A model generated the notes under the pieces. That model did not search any database, had not been told where the DNA came from, and was given only the letters and a program-made list of their open reading frames with translations. From assembly GCA_015501585.1 (NCBI GenBank), contig JADNRY010000030.1:1-64000 (forward strand): a stretch of 64,000 nt of DNA, read 5' to 3'. The DNA comes from Rhodocollybia butyracea (taxonomy: Eukaryota; Basidiomycota; Agaricomycetes; Agaricales; Omphalotaceae). Position numbers and translations under genes: made by a program. This document shows, in pieces, positions 38,261 through 48,991 of this stretch (positions are counted from its first letter, which is position 1; each line of letters begins with the position of its first letter).

Positions 38261-40308
38261 CACCTCATACGCCCAGTAGGCCTAGATAGTAGCCTTTGAC
38301 ATGGGGGGTGTGATGGCAAAGGCTGTTATCATAACGATCCGCTATTGTACAGTAGCGGAATAAAAGCGCTATATTTCGCTTGGACTTTGATGTAAGATAT
38401 TTCTCGGATACCGGAAAGCTACAGCCTCTGAGGTCACGCGTATGCCGCCTCCCGAACATACACCGCCGCCTCGAATATCGTAGCTTCACGAACAGAGTAT
38501 CTCCTGCTCAACTCGAGTGCTCCCTTGCTTTCTAGTAGCTTAATATAAAGTTCGCATTCATACACTTACCTCGGCCCTCACGATTGTACATGCCCTTATG
38601 TACAAGGTCATGTACATAAGGGCATGTACAGTTGTGACACCGCCGTACAGATAGGTCGTTGCGTCAACGTTGCACCGTTCTCCAGTATACTTAAGTGATT
38701 ATTGTATGAACAAACTGTTTGGCTTTGAGGGTGCAGCCTCTAATGCCCATGAGGCTGCCATCTCATCTTCAGTTAATTGATCAGACATTGCTCACATAGT
38801 GTAAGTATAAAGTAGTTTGTAATGTATAGCAGCTATGGAGACCCTCTATGTAGTTTATAGGGCTAAATATTACACTGTGGTTGTGCTGAACGATGAGGAG
38901 AGCTGTGGATGGAAGCGTGGGAACGTACCGGAAACGTTTGCCGGTGCTTCCGCTCGCTGGACCAAACGATGAACAGAAGATGAAGGTAATTTCTGATTGG
39001 GTGCGGATCTTGCGGAAGCCAATGTAGAGGTGTAGTCGTCTCCCCTCAAGCCAAAACTACATGCAAATACACTAGGAGTAGCTTGAGATATTCTCTTCTT
39101 TGTAAAGAGATGCAGTGAAACTTGTGCTCGCTATGCAAAATAGTGTATTCAAGAAGGAACAATGTCATGGATAAGCTTAATATGCTGGTAGTAGTCTTTT
39201 ATACATTATGTAGAGATAATATGGCGAAATCAGAACTATTGGATGGGTTTAACAGTTTCAAGGGCGTAATAAGTAGTTAAGAATACAGGTAAGTACAATG
39301 ACTTGAATGAACCTAGTATTAAGATGGTCAGACTATTTCAATACGGCCAAATTTAATGTATCGTAGAGAAATGCTCTAAACGACTCTAATGCTCAAGTAT
39401 CAAGGCCATACTACAAGTCTTTCTTTCCTGAGTACACTACTTTGCATAGTGAGCACGAGTTTCACTGCATCTCTTTAATAAGGAAGAGATATTTCAAGCT
39501 ACTCGTGGTATATTTACATGTAGTTCTGGCTTGAATGGAGACGAATGCACATCTACATGGGATTCCGTGAGATCCGCACCCAATCAGAAATTATCTTCAT
39601 CTTCTGTTCATCGTTTGGTCCAGCGAGCGGAAGCACCGGCAAACGTTTCCGGTATGTTCCCACGCTTCCATCCACAGTTCTCCTCATCGTTCAGCGCAAC
39701 CACAGTGCAATATTTAGCCCTATAAACTACACAGAGGGTCTCCATAGCTGCTTCGCATTACAAACTACTTTATACTTACAATATGTGAGCAATGCAGCTA
39801 CTTATTGAAGATGATATGATAGCCTCATGTGCATTAGAGGCTGCACTCTTAAGCCAAACAGTTTGTTTGTACAATAATTACTTAAGTATACTGGAGAACG
39901 GTGCAACGTTGATGCAATGGCCTATCTGTACATGCCCAAGTTATGTACACGACCTTGTACATAAGGACACATACAATTATGAGGTAAGTATGAATGCAAA
40001 CTTGATATTAAGCTTGAGACTACTGTGTAGAAAGCAAGGGAGCACTCGAGTTGACCAGGAAATACTCTGTCCGTGAAGCTACAATATTCGAGGCGGCGGT
40101 GTATGTTCGGGAGGCGGCATACGCCATACGCGTGACCTCAGAGGCTGTAGCTTTCCGGTATTCGAGAAATATCTTACATCAAAGTCCAAGCGAAATATAG
40201 CGCTTTTATTCCGCTACTGTACAATAGCGGATCGTTATGATAACAGCCTTTGCCATCGCACCCCCCATGTCAAAGGCTACTATCTAGGTCTACTGGGCAT
40301 ATGAGGTG
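38261..40308. mobile_element. Foldback element, 2,048 bp, non-autonomous
   Basis: The two halves are inverted copies. The left arm (38261 to about 39160) starts cacctcatacgcccagtagg. The right arm (about 39420 to 40308) ends with the near reverse complement, cctactgggcatatgaggtg with one or two changes. Matching blocks include cgaaatatagcgctttta / its complement (38359-38376 and 40190-40207), the region around gaggcggcgg (38464 and 40089), and the stretch 38905-39010 against 39565-39670. The arms look 85-90% identical. A 260 bp unmatched loop lies between. Exact 8 bp duplications flank it. It has no transposase gene, so it needs one from elsewhere. An 8 bp duplication fits hAT- or KDZ-type enzymes; the ends do not settle which. 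Confidence 0.9.
38585..38630. repeat. Perfect 20 bp hairpin inside the foldback arm
   Basis: The 20 bases tgtacatgcccttatgtaca at 38585-38604 are followed, after 6 bases, by their exact reverse complement at 38611-38630. The right arm carries a worn version of the same hairpin near 39925-39975. Confidence 0.9.
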
Positions 40309-40316
40309 CTGAGAAT
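40309..40316. repeat. Right 8 bp target site duplication
   Basis: Second copy of ctgagaat, identical to 38253-38260. Confidence 0.85.
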
Positions 40317-40484
40317 GTATTAGGTGAATAAAGAGACTGAAATTGTACTCAGTCTATGCAACATCGCCCCATGAACAACTTTGTGGATCTGAAAATCATT
40401 TTTGATTGGTAGGTTACATTGAAAAAATTTCAGGTTCCGAGGACCCAAATTTAGGAAGAGAAGAGAAGAGAAAGAGAATAACCC

Positions 40485-40503
40485 TTATTATTATTATTAT
40501 TAT
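40485..40503. repeat. (TTA)n microsatellite
   Basis: About six copies of tta, 27 bp beyond the stop of the siroheme synthase gene, probably in its 3' untranslated region. Confidence 0.9.
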
Positions 40504-40529
40504 ACATAACTATACATCTAAAACTGAAG

Positions 40530-42714
40530 TCACATATCAAACATATCCCAAGCTGGGACGAGACCTTCACGAACTCTCCACCTGACACCATCACCTAACC
40601 ATCTCCGAACGCGTTGCACGTCTCTTGCCTCCTGTTGCTTCTCATCTATCACCTTTTCAGCCACTTCCACGCACTTATCGTCTGCCTTCACTACCAAACC
40701 AGTAGCTTCCGACTTGACCTGCCCAACCTGATTGCCCGCAGCGTCACCATCGCCATCATCCCCGCTGGCTAAAACATCTACGTTGCCTTCGCCCCAAAGC
40801 GCCGGAACACTCCATCCAATAACCATCATTCCTGGAGGCCTCTGAGCACCAACTTCCGCGCTATCCATCCCACGCTCGACATCCTCAAGCGTAGACTCGA
40901 CGACGCGCTGGTCGGGCATCGATGCCCGTTCGATTATGGCTATTGGTAAATGCGGAGGATAGCCACCGGGTCCCAGGAGTGCTTTGACCACACTCCCCAG
41001 TCTCGCGACACCCATGAGCACAACCACTGTTCGGGCTCGTTCGTATTTAGGCATTTCAAGCGCCTTTCCACCTTTCCCTACTGGTGTTGTGATGAGGAAA
41101 GAGGTCGCCGCGCCGCGTTGTGTGCAAGGCATGTCGAAAAGCGTAGGTGCAGCGAGGGCAGAAGAGACGCCTGGGATAACGAGGGTCGGGGGAAGAGGCG
41201 GGTGGGTATCGGAGGTATCAGAAGACGGTGGATGGCGGAAATATAACACTTCTTCACCGAAACGACCGTAGATTGCTGGATCGCCTTGTTTTAACTATAG
41301 GAAACCATAAGTTAGAACTGAGTCTCTTAATTCATGAAAGAATACGTGGCATACCCTAACAACACACTTCCCTTTCCTCGCTTCTAACACGGCTCGCTCC
41401 ATCATCTCTTGCTGAGCTCTATCAGCGTTCCCAGGAAATTTTCTAGCAATCACCACCTCAACTCTACTAGGAATTAATGCCAGTACAGCTGCGGGAACGA
41501 GCTTGTCCGCCAAGACGATATCGGCAAGTTCAGTGAGAGCGCGATGCGCAGCAAGGGTAAGCAAGGACGGATGTCCTGGACCAGAGCCAATAAGCAGAAT
41601 TTGTCCGGGTTTGTTGGATTTTGGAGGTGAAGGAAAGAGAGAGTGTATTGTTGTGGGCGGTAAAAGAGGAGGAGAGGAATGGAATGACGATGATTCCTGA
41701 ATGGTTGGATCGAGTGAAGATGGATTCGGCGCATATTCATCCTCGAGATATCTCTTCATGTCGGCTTCCGTCAAACCTACGAGTTTTTCCAAAAGGCCAG
41801 TATTCACTGATCTGAGCTACCCATTTCATTCGTCGTCGTGTTCGTTCAAGGGAATTTTCGGACTCTGAATCCAACGCCTGTTTCTTCGTTCGCTGAGGAA
41901 CGGGAGAATTTGGTGTGGATGGAGTATCGGTTTCCGCACATGGATCCATTCCTTCCAATGAGTCTTCTGCGTGGTTTTCGTCTCTTCCTTTGGCCAATAC
42001 CCTCATTCTCCCAACATTTCCTACAGCCTTTCCTACGTCTCTCGGTAGCCGTGCAACGATCTCGCGTTTTATACGGCCTGCAAGCCGACATCCCTGGCCA
42101 TTAGTCGTAATACCTATCTGCAAAGCACCTCCCGAACTGCTTGTGGAGGAAGACGGGTCGGAGGCACCCGGAAAGCGGTAGGTGGTGGTGAATGAAAAAT
42201 CACATAAATCGGGATAGTCTGTAGTATTCACGTTGATGTTCCGTGCACGACATATGGAGTATATGAATGTAGCCGACACTCGGGATCGTCGGGTCACAGA
42301 GGAGAGTAATGTATCAGTGATACATAGAAATTTCGGAGGAGTTGAAGGGAATAATGTGGAGAGATAGTGCTCTAGAGCAAAAGCATCATCACAACCAGGC
42401 ACGTTTTCTCGCGTTTTGTATTCATTCAAGTTCACCCAACCAATCTGGCCATTGGCTATCCTCCATTGTATCTCCTCGCAAGCGTTCTCTGAAGTTCCCT
42501 GACCAAGAATAACGACAGAAGCATCAGCTTCAAGAGCAGCAAAAGCACGTTGAGCAGCTAAATGACCGGATCCAAGGATGAGAAAGGGTGACGAGCTGGA
42601 AGCTGCGTTTTGAGATGAAGGTATCGACTGGTGTTGTCTGAAGGAGAACGACAATAACAACGAGGCTCCAGATTCAGGCATTAAAAATCCCCCAGCAGTA
42701 GAGATCGTAGCCAT
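40530..42714 (-). CDS. MET1: Siroheme synthase: dehydrogenase + uroporphyrinogen-III methyltransferase
   Basis: Makes siroheme, the cofactor of sulfite and nitrite reductase. The N-terminal domain (residues about 40-240) has a Rossmann motif, LILGSGHLAAQRAFAALEAD, as in Met8/CysG-type precorrin-2 dehydrogenases. The C-terminal domain is a SAM methyltransferase: ILLIGSGPGHPSLLTLAAHR, ADIVLADKLVPAAVLALIPS, LKQGDPAIYGRFGEEV, LVIPGVSSALAAPTLFDMPC with TQRGAATSFLITT, and PKYERARTVVVLMGVARLGS. Both domains occur in one protein, as in yeast Met1. One frameshift lies near 41791, where one T too many on the gene strand turns WPLEKLVGLTEADMKRYLED out of frame; it is at a homopolymer. An intron near 41295-41355 separates CVVR from LKQGDP. 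A Ser/Pro-rich linker joins the domains. Ends VPAWDMFDM. Confidence 0.85.
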
Positions 42715-44528
42715 TGTTCTTCGATTCTATTTGGTGACTAGTTAAGAACAAGCGGAACGAGTATCAAGCTCGCGAGTCACTCACCTATGTCTTTGCGAAA
42801 GTAAGTCCCGTATGGTGACTTTGATAGTCAGCGTTAGCAAGGCGTAATGGTAAAAGCCAGACCGTCATTACTTGAAATTTTTCGAGATGCAAAGAGGATG
42901 GTGCGAGCATGAGCAATTTTATTATCAATACTTGACGAAGCAAGCGCCTGCCATTATCGGCGCTTACGACACGGCGAATACCAAAAGACAATCTCTGTTA
43001 CCTCTTCGCTTGAAATATTTTCGCGACCTTTCAAACATTTATTCTTGGGCCAATCCCGACCATCCTTTTCGACATGCGCAGAGTTTATAGTGATACCACG
43101 TGCCTTCTCTTCCGGCGCCTTGTCGATTTGCGAGTAGTCGGTAGTCACAAAGTTGCACCACCACTCTCTCTAGTTTCTCTTGTTCACAAAGTTTACCCAC
43201 AACAAGAGCGATATAGCGAGATCAGCGGAGGGAGTTGCAAGTTGTTTAGGAAGTTGGGAAAAAACAAGTGCAATTTTATTAGGAACTAAGACTTGAGAAG
43301 TGCTTATCCGGGCTTCAAGGACTAGTGTAAGTCGTGGAACTAAAAAGAACAAATTGATCATACTTCACAGTAGTACTTGGGGAAAAAGGAAGCAGTGATA
43401 CTTCAAGACTTCTATTGTGCAGAGTTAAAATGGTTCAACCAGTCATCGGGCAGACATCGCTAACGAGCTGAAAATTCACTTGGATTTCATGGGAGTATGT
43501 GCAATAGACGGTTTACTCACGAGGTCATGTTCTGGCCGGAGGGACATCTGACGCGTTGAAAGGCCCCGTGAGTAGTATCTCTTTCATTCAAGGGGACCCA
43601 TGTGTCTTTTTCTGCGGAGCAAGCACAAACATCTCATCAGTTTTGCACCATGGACCCCGTCTCGGAACTCCTGGAGGGTTCAAAAAGAGCAGCATAATCC
43701 CACCTCAACATGCAAAAGGTACTGAGGAGGCGGGGCGACAGTGGCCTTTTCGCGAGAATTGGATTTCCATATAGACCACAGAGACACCTGCCAGGATTTC
43801 TGCATACGTTGGTCACCCATGAATGGTCTTTGAGTGGTAATCAACAGAAGAGCGTATGGTTCAATCTCGAGTTTGGCCCGGGCTGGAACTTGGTCTGGCG
43901 TGGTTCAAAACACGCTGGCCCAGACTAGTTCAGAACATTTATTAACTTAAGGGGCGGATGGGAGCTTTGAGATACTACTGAGATTGATACGGAGACGACG
44001 AGAATCGGAAGGAAGAGAATATTGGTTTTCAAGAACTCTAGTATTTCCAGTCGCTCCATCGTATCCGCCGCATCTTCGGGGCGAGGTTCTGACCATTGCT
44101 CATGAGGACGATTTCATCGTGCTCTCCTGCTTGTTTTATTGGTACTCATGTACTGATTTCCTCAGCTTATGGTGGTATCACAACAGCGCTAATGAGGCTC
44201 ACTCGCTGCCTTCCACCATCGAGTGACTAAAGACAACGTACTGGAATACTCGGAAGGGTTATCTCGCTATGCGATGGAGAATTGCTACTATATGCGTATC
44301 AAAATGAAATTATTATTGAAACCTATCCCATTCTCTTCCAAAATATTGGGAGATCATAGCCATCCATTGATCATGTCGATGGCAAGTGCCCACGTTGTGA
44401 GCATCGACGGAAACTGCCAAACGTCAAATTTGACAAAAGACGCTGAAGGGAATACGCTATAACGTTATAGAACTCTAGAGGCAGGATATGCAAGTATCAG
44501 TATGGAATCAAGAAATGCGGATACGTAT
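42715..44528. other. Intergenic region
   Basis: 1.8 kb between the siroheme synthase start and the end of the transporter gene. Short frames on both strands (for example 43556-43774, 43984-44226) are unsupported. The first few hundred bases should contain the siroheme synthase promoter. Confidence 0.35.
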
Positions 44529-46666
44529 TCAAAGAGTGTACAGAAGATCGATACGGCCACTGCTGCCAGGCTGAGCAGTCATTCGAATCGCCTTATTTTG
44601 ATACCAAAAGTTGACAGTTAGAACTCCCAGAAGTGCCAACAATAGGACTTGGCACGAAATCGTAGCGCTGATACCAGGTATATATCTCGGGAAGTCCTCT
44701 TGACGAAAGATCGTGGTAGCCACAATCCCACCGATTCCACCGAAGCTGACGACGACAGCGGTAGTGACAGCTCTCTTAGAGTGAGACACGATGTTGTTTG
44801 ACGACTATGAGAGGAGTACATGCATTGAGCATGCTGATGACTGGAACAGATCAGACTCACGTAGGCCAAGATTCCCGGAATGCAACCGGCAGAACCAGCA
44901 TTTCCTAGGAACAATCCTGTATGCGAATGCTCTGTAAGGTGAGGTAGGGCGGAGAGAGCTTCAACTCACCGAAGTAACGCCAGCCAGGTTGGTGAACAAA
45001 GCCAGTGATGGTAAATCCAATAAGCGTAAGAACAGTCTGGATTGCAATGAAAGGCGCGCGGGAGCGGAAATAGTCCGAAAGCCATGCAAAAACAAAGATA
45101 CTCAAAGCCTACGTACACAGTGGAAGTATAAGAATTCGAGAACAGGAACATGTAGAATGACCTACTGCGAAGACGTAAGGCGGAGCGCTCTAGAAACAGA
45201 TCAGGTTCAACGACGGACAGCATTCTTCCTCAAAAGTCGTACCAAGAGTAGTGAATGTTCCAAATCCCAACCCATACTGCTAAGGATAATCGTGACGAAG
45301 AACCTGTGCTACAAGTTAGCATCGCCACGACATAGAAATATCACTTGAAAACTTTACCCAATTGCGTAGGCCGGTATCGTAGCACACATAAACATGATAC
45401 CTAACATATCCCAGCGTCAGTTAAGAACGTTAACCGACTGTGGATGTGTACCATATATCCAGATCTTCCAGTCTGACAGATGTTCAAACACCTTCCGCAA
45501 TGTAATGGCGTCAGGTAGGGAATCGCCTCGGTCTTCCTCGATTCGCTCCAAAACAAATTTGGTTTCTTCGCTAGTCAGGAAGGTGTTGTTGTCGGGAAAA
45601 TCTGGCAGGAACATCCAAGCAACACAGCCGAAAACGATTGTAAGGGCGCCTTCGATGATCTATATCGGACTTAGTTGTAGCAAAAAGCGTCGATTCATAA
45701 AATCACTTGCAAAGATCCAGGACCATCCGTGCAATCCTGCTCGACCAGCCAGCCGACTGAAACCGTACGCCGCGATAGCGCTGAACCCTCCAGCAAGGAT
45801 AGAAATGAGGTAGAAAGTAGCTAGTCTAGGCCGGTTGAGCTTATCAAACTAGGAGGATGTGGCGCAACATACCGTTTTTGAACTTCATGGCGCTGATACC
45901 TTTAATGGAATGAGCGGAGTCGGTAACGAAAAGGAAAGGGCATACCATGTACTAACAATGAAGACGATGGCTGGGAAGAAGCCAGCCTGAAGGAGCTCGT
46001 CACACGAAGCGAGGAACACGACAAAAGGTTCTTACCTCGAACGTACCCAGGAGAACGCGACATAATGCCAGATACTTCCAGTTAGGCACAAACGCCATCG
46101 CTAGTTGTACGGCTCCCCAAGCGATGACGCAGAAAGAGAGCAAGTTACGAGTACCGAAGACTCGCAATAACGCGTTACTCGGAAGCTCACTACAGAAATA
46201 GTTATTCCTATTTCCCAACGAAGATCCCAAAGAAGCTGTCACGTACAGTAAGATGTATGGAATGAAATACACGCAAGAAACGAGACTGTAGCGCGTCCCA
46301 ACAGTCAAACCCTAGGGAGATTATCAGGACTGCCTGCGGTATCAGCTCGAGGAACTCACCAGATCTTCAGCCATCCCTGCAACTCGCGCCACTCCCAGGT
46401 TTGTTCTGTCGATCAGTGCTAGTGAGTACAGAACCCCAAGCAACGGAAGCATGCGCAGATCGATTCTACGCCTTTAAATCGACGAAATCAGTCACGAAAA
46501 CGAGGTACATATCGAGGGGAAAAACTGACAAAACTCGTCGCTCAAAGGCAGCATTCCGGTTGACCGAAACATTTCCTTCGATATCCGAATAGGAAACCAA
46601 CACTGATACTTTATCGGCGGCATCTTCTCCAGAATGAGATTCAGACAAAGTTGAGTTCGTGGCCAT
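44529..46666 (-). CDS. MFS transporter, allantoate/nicotinate permease type
   Basis: Starts MATNSTLSESHSGEDAADKV at 46666. After a polar N-terminus of about 45 residues come alternating membrane segments, split by about nine short introns: LLGVLYSLALIDRTNLGVAR, GLTVGTRYSLVSCVYFIPYI, CVIAWGAVQLAMAFVPNWKY, LCRVLLGTFEAGFFPAIVFI, LATFYLISILAGGFSAIAAY, HGWSWIFIIEGALTIVFGCV, FLPDFPDNNTFLTSEE, ALSIFVFAWLSDYFRSRAPF, SHSKRAVTTAVVVSFGGIGG and FWYQNKAIRMTAQ. About twelve segments. RTNLGVARVAG, FLPDFPDN and KRAVTTAVVVSFGGIGGI are hallmarks of the anion:cation symporter (Dal5/Tna1-like) family. It should sit in the plasma membrane and import a small organic anion; the exact substrate cannot be read from sequence. 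Confidence 0.85.
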
Positions 46667-47443
46667 GAGTATCGAGAGGAGGGGATGATGGTCAAAAAGT
46701 CAAAAGCTTGCAGGGTTTAATACTGACGCGCCTTCGCCGGTAGGGCTCCGGAGATCATTAAACCGCCGTTCAGAAGAGTTCAACGTGAAGTTTTTGAAAG
46801 CTGAAAAGAAGAGAAGTCGATTCTAGACCCTGATGCCAGAAAAGTGGAACCAGAAAAGAACTGATGAAAATAGCCTGGCCTACATTGAGACTCGAGAGCT
46901 TGCGACGTCTTCAGCAATAGTAATACTTAGAAACACCTGGACTGATGATGAAAACCTATTCCATCTCTTACCAAAAGCGTACTCGGAGTTTTATGAAGCG
47001 TCAAGTACACGTACCGGTCCAAGAAATGCCGATTCAAATAGAACTGAAAAAGAATATCAGTACATCTTATAGAAGGCTTTCTGTCAGCCTTGAGCTTGAA
47101 CGTTTGGAGCTAGAAAGTTGTCGGAAGGCTTTTTCATCCGACGACAAAGTTGCTAACTCATTTTTAATGAAGACTCTCAGTCGACGCTGATCGCTAGCTA
47201 TGGGACAGCTACCGCATATTGCGATTATGAGTACAAACAGTTTACACTGGACATCGTAAACTGAATTGTGAATGCCGGTATCGTAGTTTGTTGAAAAAAT
47301 GTGATCTGCTAGTTGTCCTTCGATAAATACTTTAATATTACAATGCTGAGTAGAACACATAATGAGGCATAGACAAAATAAAAAGCACCAAAACTCACCA
47401 TGATGAAATGAATGGATTCTAGATATTATGCGCATCGTATAAA
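46667..47443. other. Intergenic region
   Basis: The upstream region of the transporter gene and the downstream region of the NMN adenylyltransferase gene. Small frames on both strands are unsupported. Nothing else recognised. Confidence 0.35.
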
Positions 47444-48492
47444 TTAAGGGTATGCTTCCTTCTTTGAATCGTTGGCGAGCTGCTGCTGCTCCCGTTCCGC
47501 TGCTTCCTTCTTCGAGTCGTTCGCGAGTTGCTGCTGTTGTTCCCGTTCCTTGCCCTTCTCCGCAGCAGTAGCTTCATCGATATATAGCCCATTTTGATCA
47601 ATGTAATCCACCACCGGCGAGGGTAGAAGATAGCGAACAGATAAGCCACGTCGCAAGAACAGTCGAACCTAAAGTAATCAGTGATGAGAATTGTGCATCT
47701 CTATAATATCAACCACCGTGCCTTAGTGCTCGAGACGTCATTCTGAATTAGCTGAGAGATAATGTGAATATTAGACCTCCAGTGAGCTAGACTGTCTGTT
47801 GCTTGGTCGACGTCTGTGCCGGCACGCTCGATAATGAAGCATCCGTAACGTCCAAGGATATGTTCGAGCTAGGAAATGGAATGTTTACAATACCGGGATT
47901 AAGGAATAGGAGCAACACCTACATCTTTGGCGCTCCATACTCCAGGTTCGCTCATAGTCATGATGAGGTCGGAGCCGGCGAGAAGCTTAACTTGGACATT
48001 GCGGTGCTCGCCATCTTCGGTTTGGACACCACCGAGAACCACGTTCAGTTCATGCTCAAAATGGTCAAGTACAACAGCTGTTCGCTGGTATGACTGGAAA
48101 GCTTCCCAGGGATCAACCATGAGCCACGGCGAAGAAATTTCGTCAGCGGCGATGGTGCACATGTGGACACTATGAAACTCCTTATCGCAGGCCGAGCAAC
48201 TCTGAATTGAATTGACTTACCGATGACTTGCACTTAACAGACCAGCTTTCTTGTACTGGTCGCTGACCGGACTGAGGTATCCACCGACGATTTCAAAGTC
48301 TGTGTTTTGTCGAACGTAGTCTTTTGCCATTTCGAACATACGGAGATGAAGATAAGTGACTGGACTGAAAGAACCACAAGCAATAAGGACTATTGGGATT
48401 TTGGAGGGATCTCGCATAACTCTGGTAAGGCGATCATGAGGGAAAGAGTAATTGGGGGGACTAGTGAACTGCTGTGGACTGGTGGTGGCCAT
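47444..48492 (-). CDS. NMA1: Nicotinamide mononucleotide adenylyltransferase
   Basis: Joins NMN (or nicotinate mononucleotide) to AMP from ATP, making NAD+ or its precursor. Starts MATTSPQQFTSPPNYSFPHD at 48492. The nucleotidyltransferase motif is ACGSFSPVTYLHLRMFEMAK (GxFxPxxxxH). It continues with EIVGGYLSPVSDQYKKAGLL, SSPWLMVDPWEAFQSYQRTA, VQVKLLAGSDLIMTMSEPGV, LEHILGRYGCFIIERAGTD, NIHIISQLIQNDVSSTKV (the ISSTKxR motif), and FLRRGLSVRYLLPSPVVDYI. Introns are short; the one inside the STK-VR motif (47669-47721) appears to start with GC, not GT. The C-terminal tail has a twice-repeated Gln-rich segment (EREQQQQLANDSKKEA). Length about 310 residues, close to the family. Confidence 0.85.
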
Positions 48493-48991
48493 TGGAAGGT
48501 ATGGAGCGAAAGCCGATGATATTTATACTCGGCCTACGCAGCTGATTAGCCTGTGAGTTACTGATAGGGGAGAGAAAAAAGAGTTTTTGTACTGACAGAA
48601 CACTGGAGCTTGGAACTTGAAGGCTTGAAGGCTTGAAAGAAAAATCCAACGCCTTTGCAAGAGTCAAGGTGACAGAGCTGTGTTGTAAAATTCACAAATA
48701 TCCGGCTGACTCACACGGATATCACTTCGTCAAATTCCCAGTTGGGTACAGGAACAGAACCGACTAAATACCAAGTTTTAACGTGACCTGACCAAATTTT
48801 CCATAGTTCAACCAAGGTTTGACTCGCTCGCGCTAGGCCTAGCTGGGACCCTCTCTCAACATATACGTATAACACCAAAAGGAAAATGCGGTTTTATAGG
48901 GCGCGAGAAATTTTTGACCCGGCCTATCCCGAAAAGTCCATCACGTGGAGGCCGAATCTGCCGGAGATTGGGCGTCTAAGCCCTAATCATC
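48493..48991. promoter_or_regulatory. Shared divergent promoter region
   Basis: 499 bp separate the start of the NMN adenylyltransferase gene (minus) from the start of the DNA polymerase gene (plus). Both promoters must lie here. I see no certain TATA box or other named element. Confidence 0.4.

Noticed and set aside
38265..38489. Minus-strand open frame in the left arm of the foldback element
   Set aside because: It does not stay open in the matching right arm, has no known match, and looks like a chance frame in a non-coding element.
40950..41271. Open frames on + opposite the siroheme synthase gene
   Set aside because: They are antisense shadows of the well-supported methyltransferase domain.
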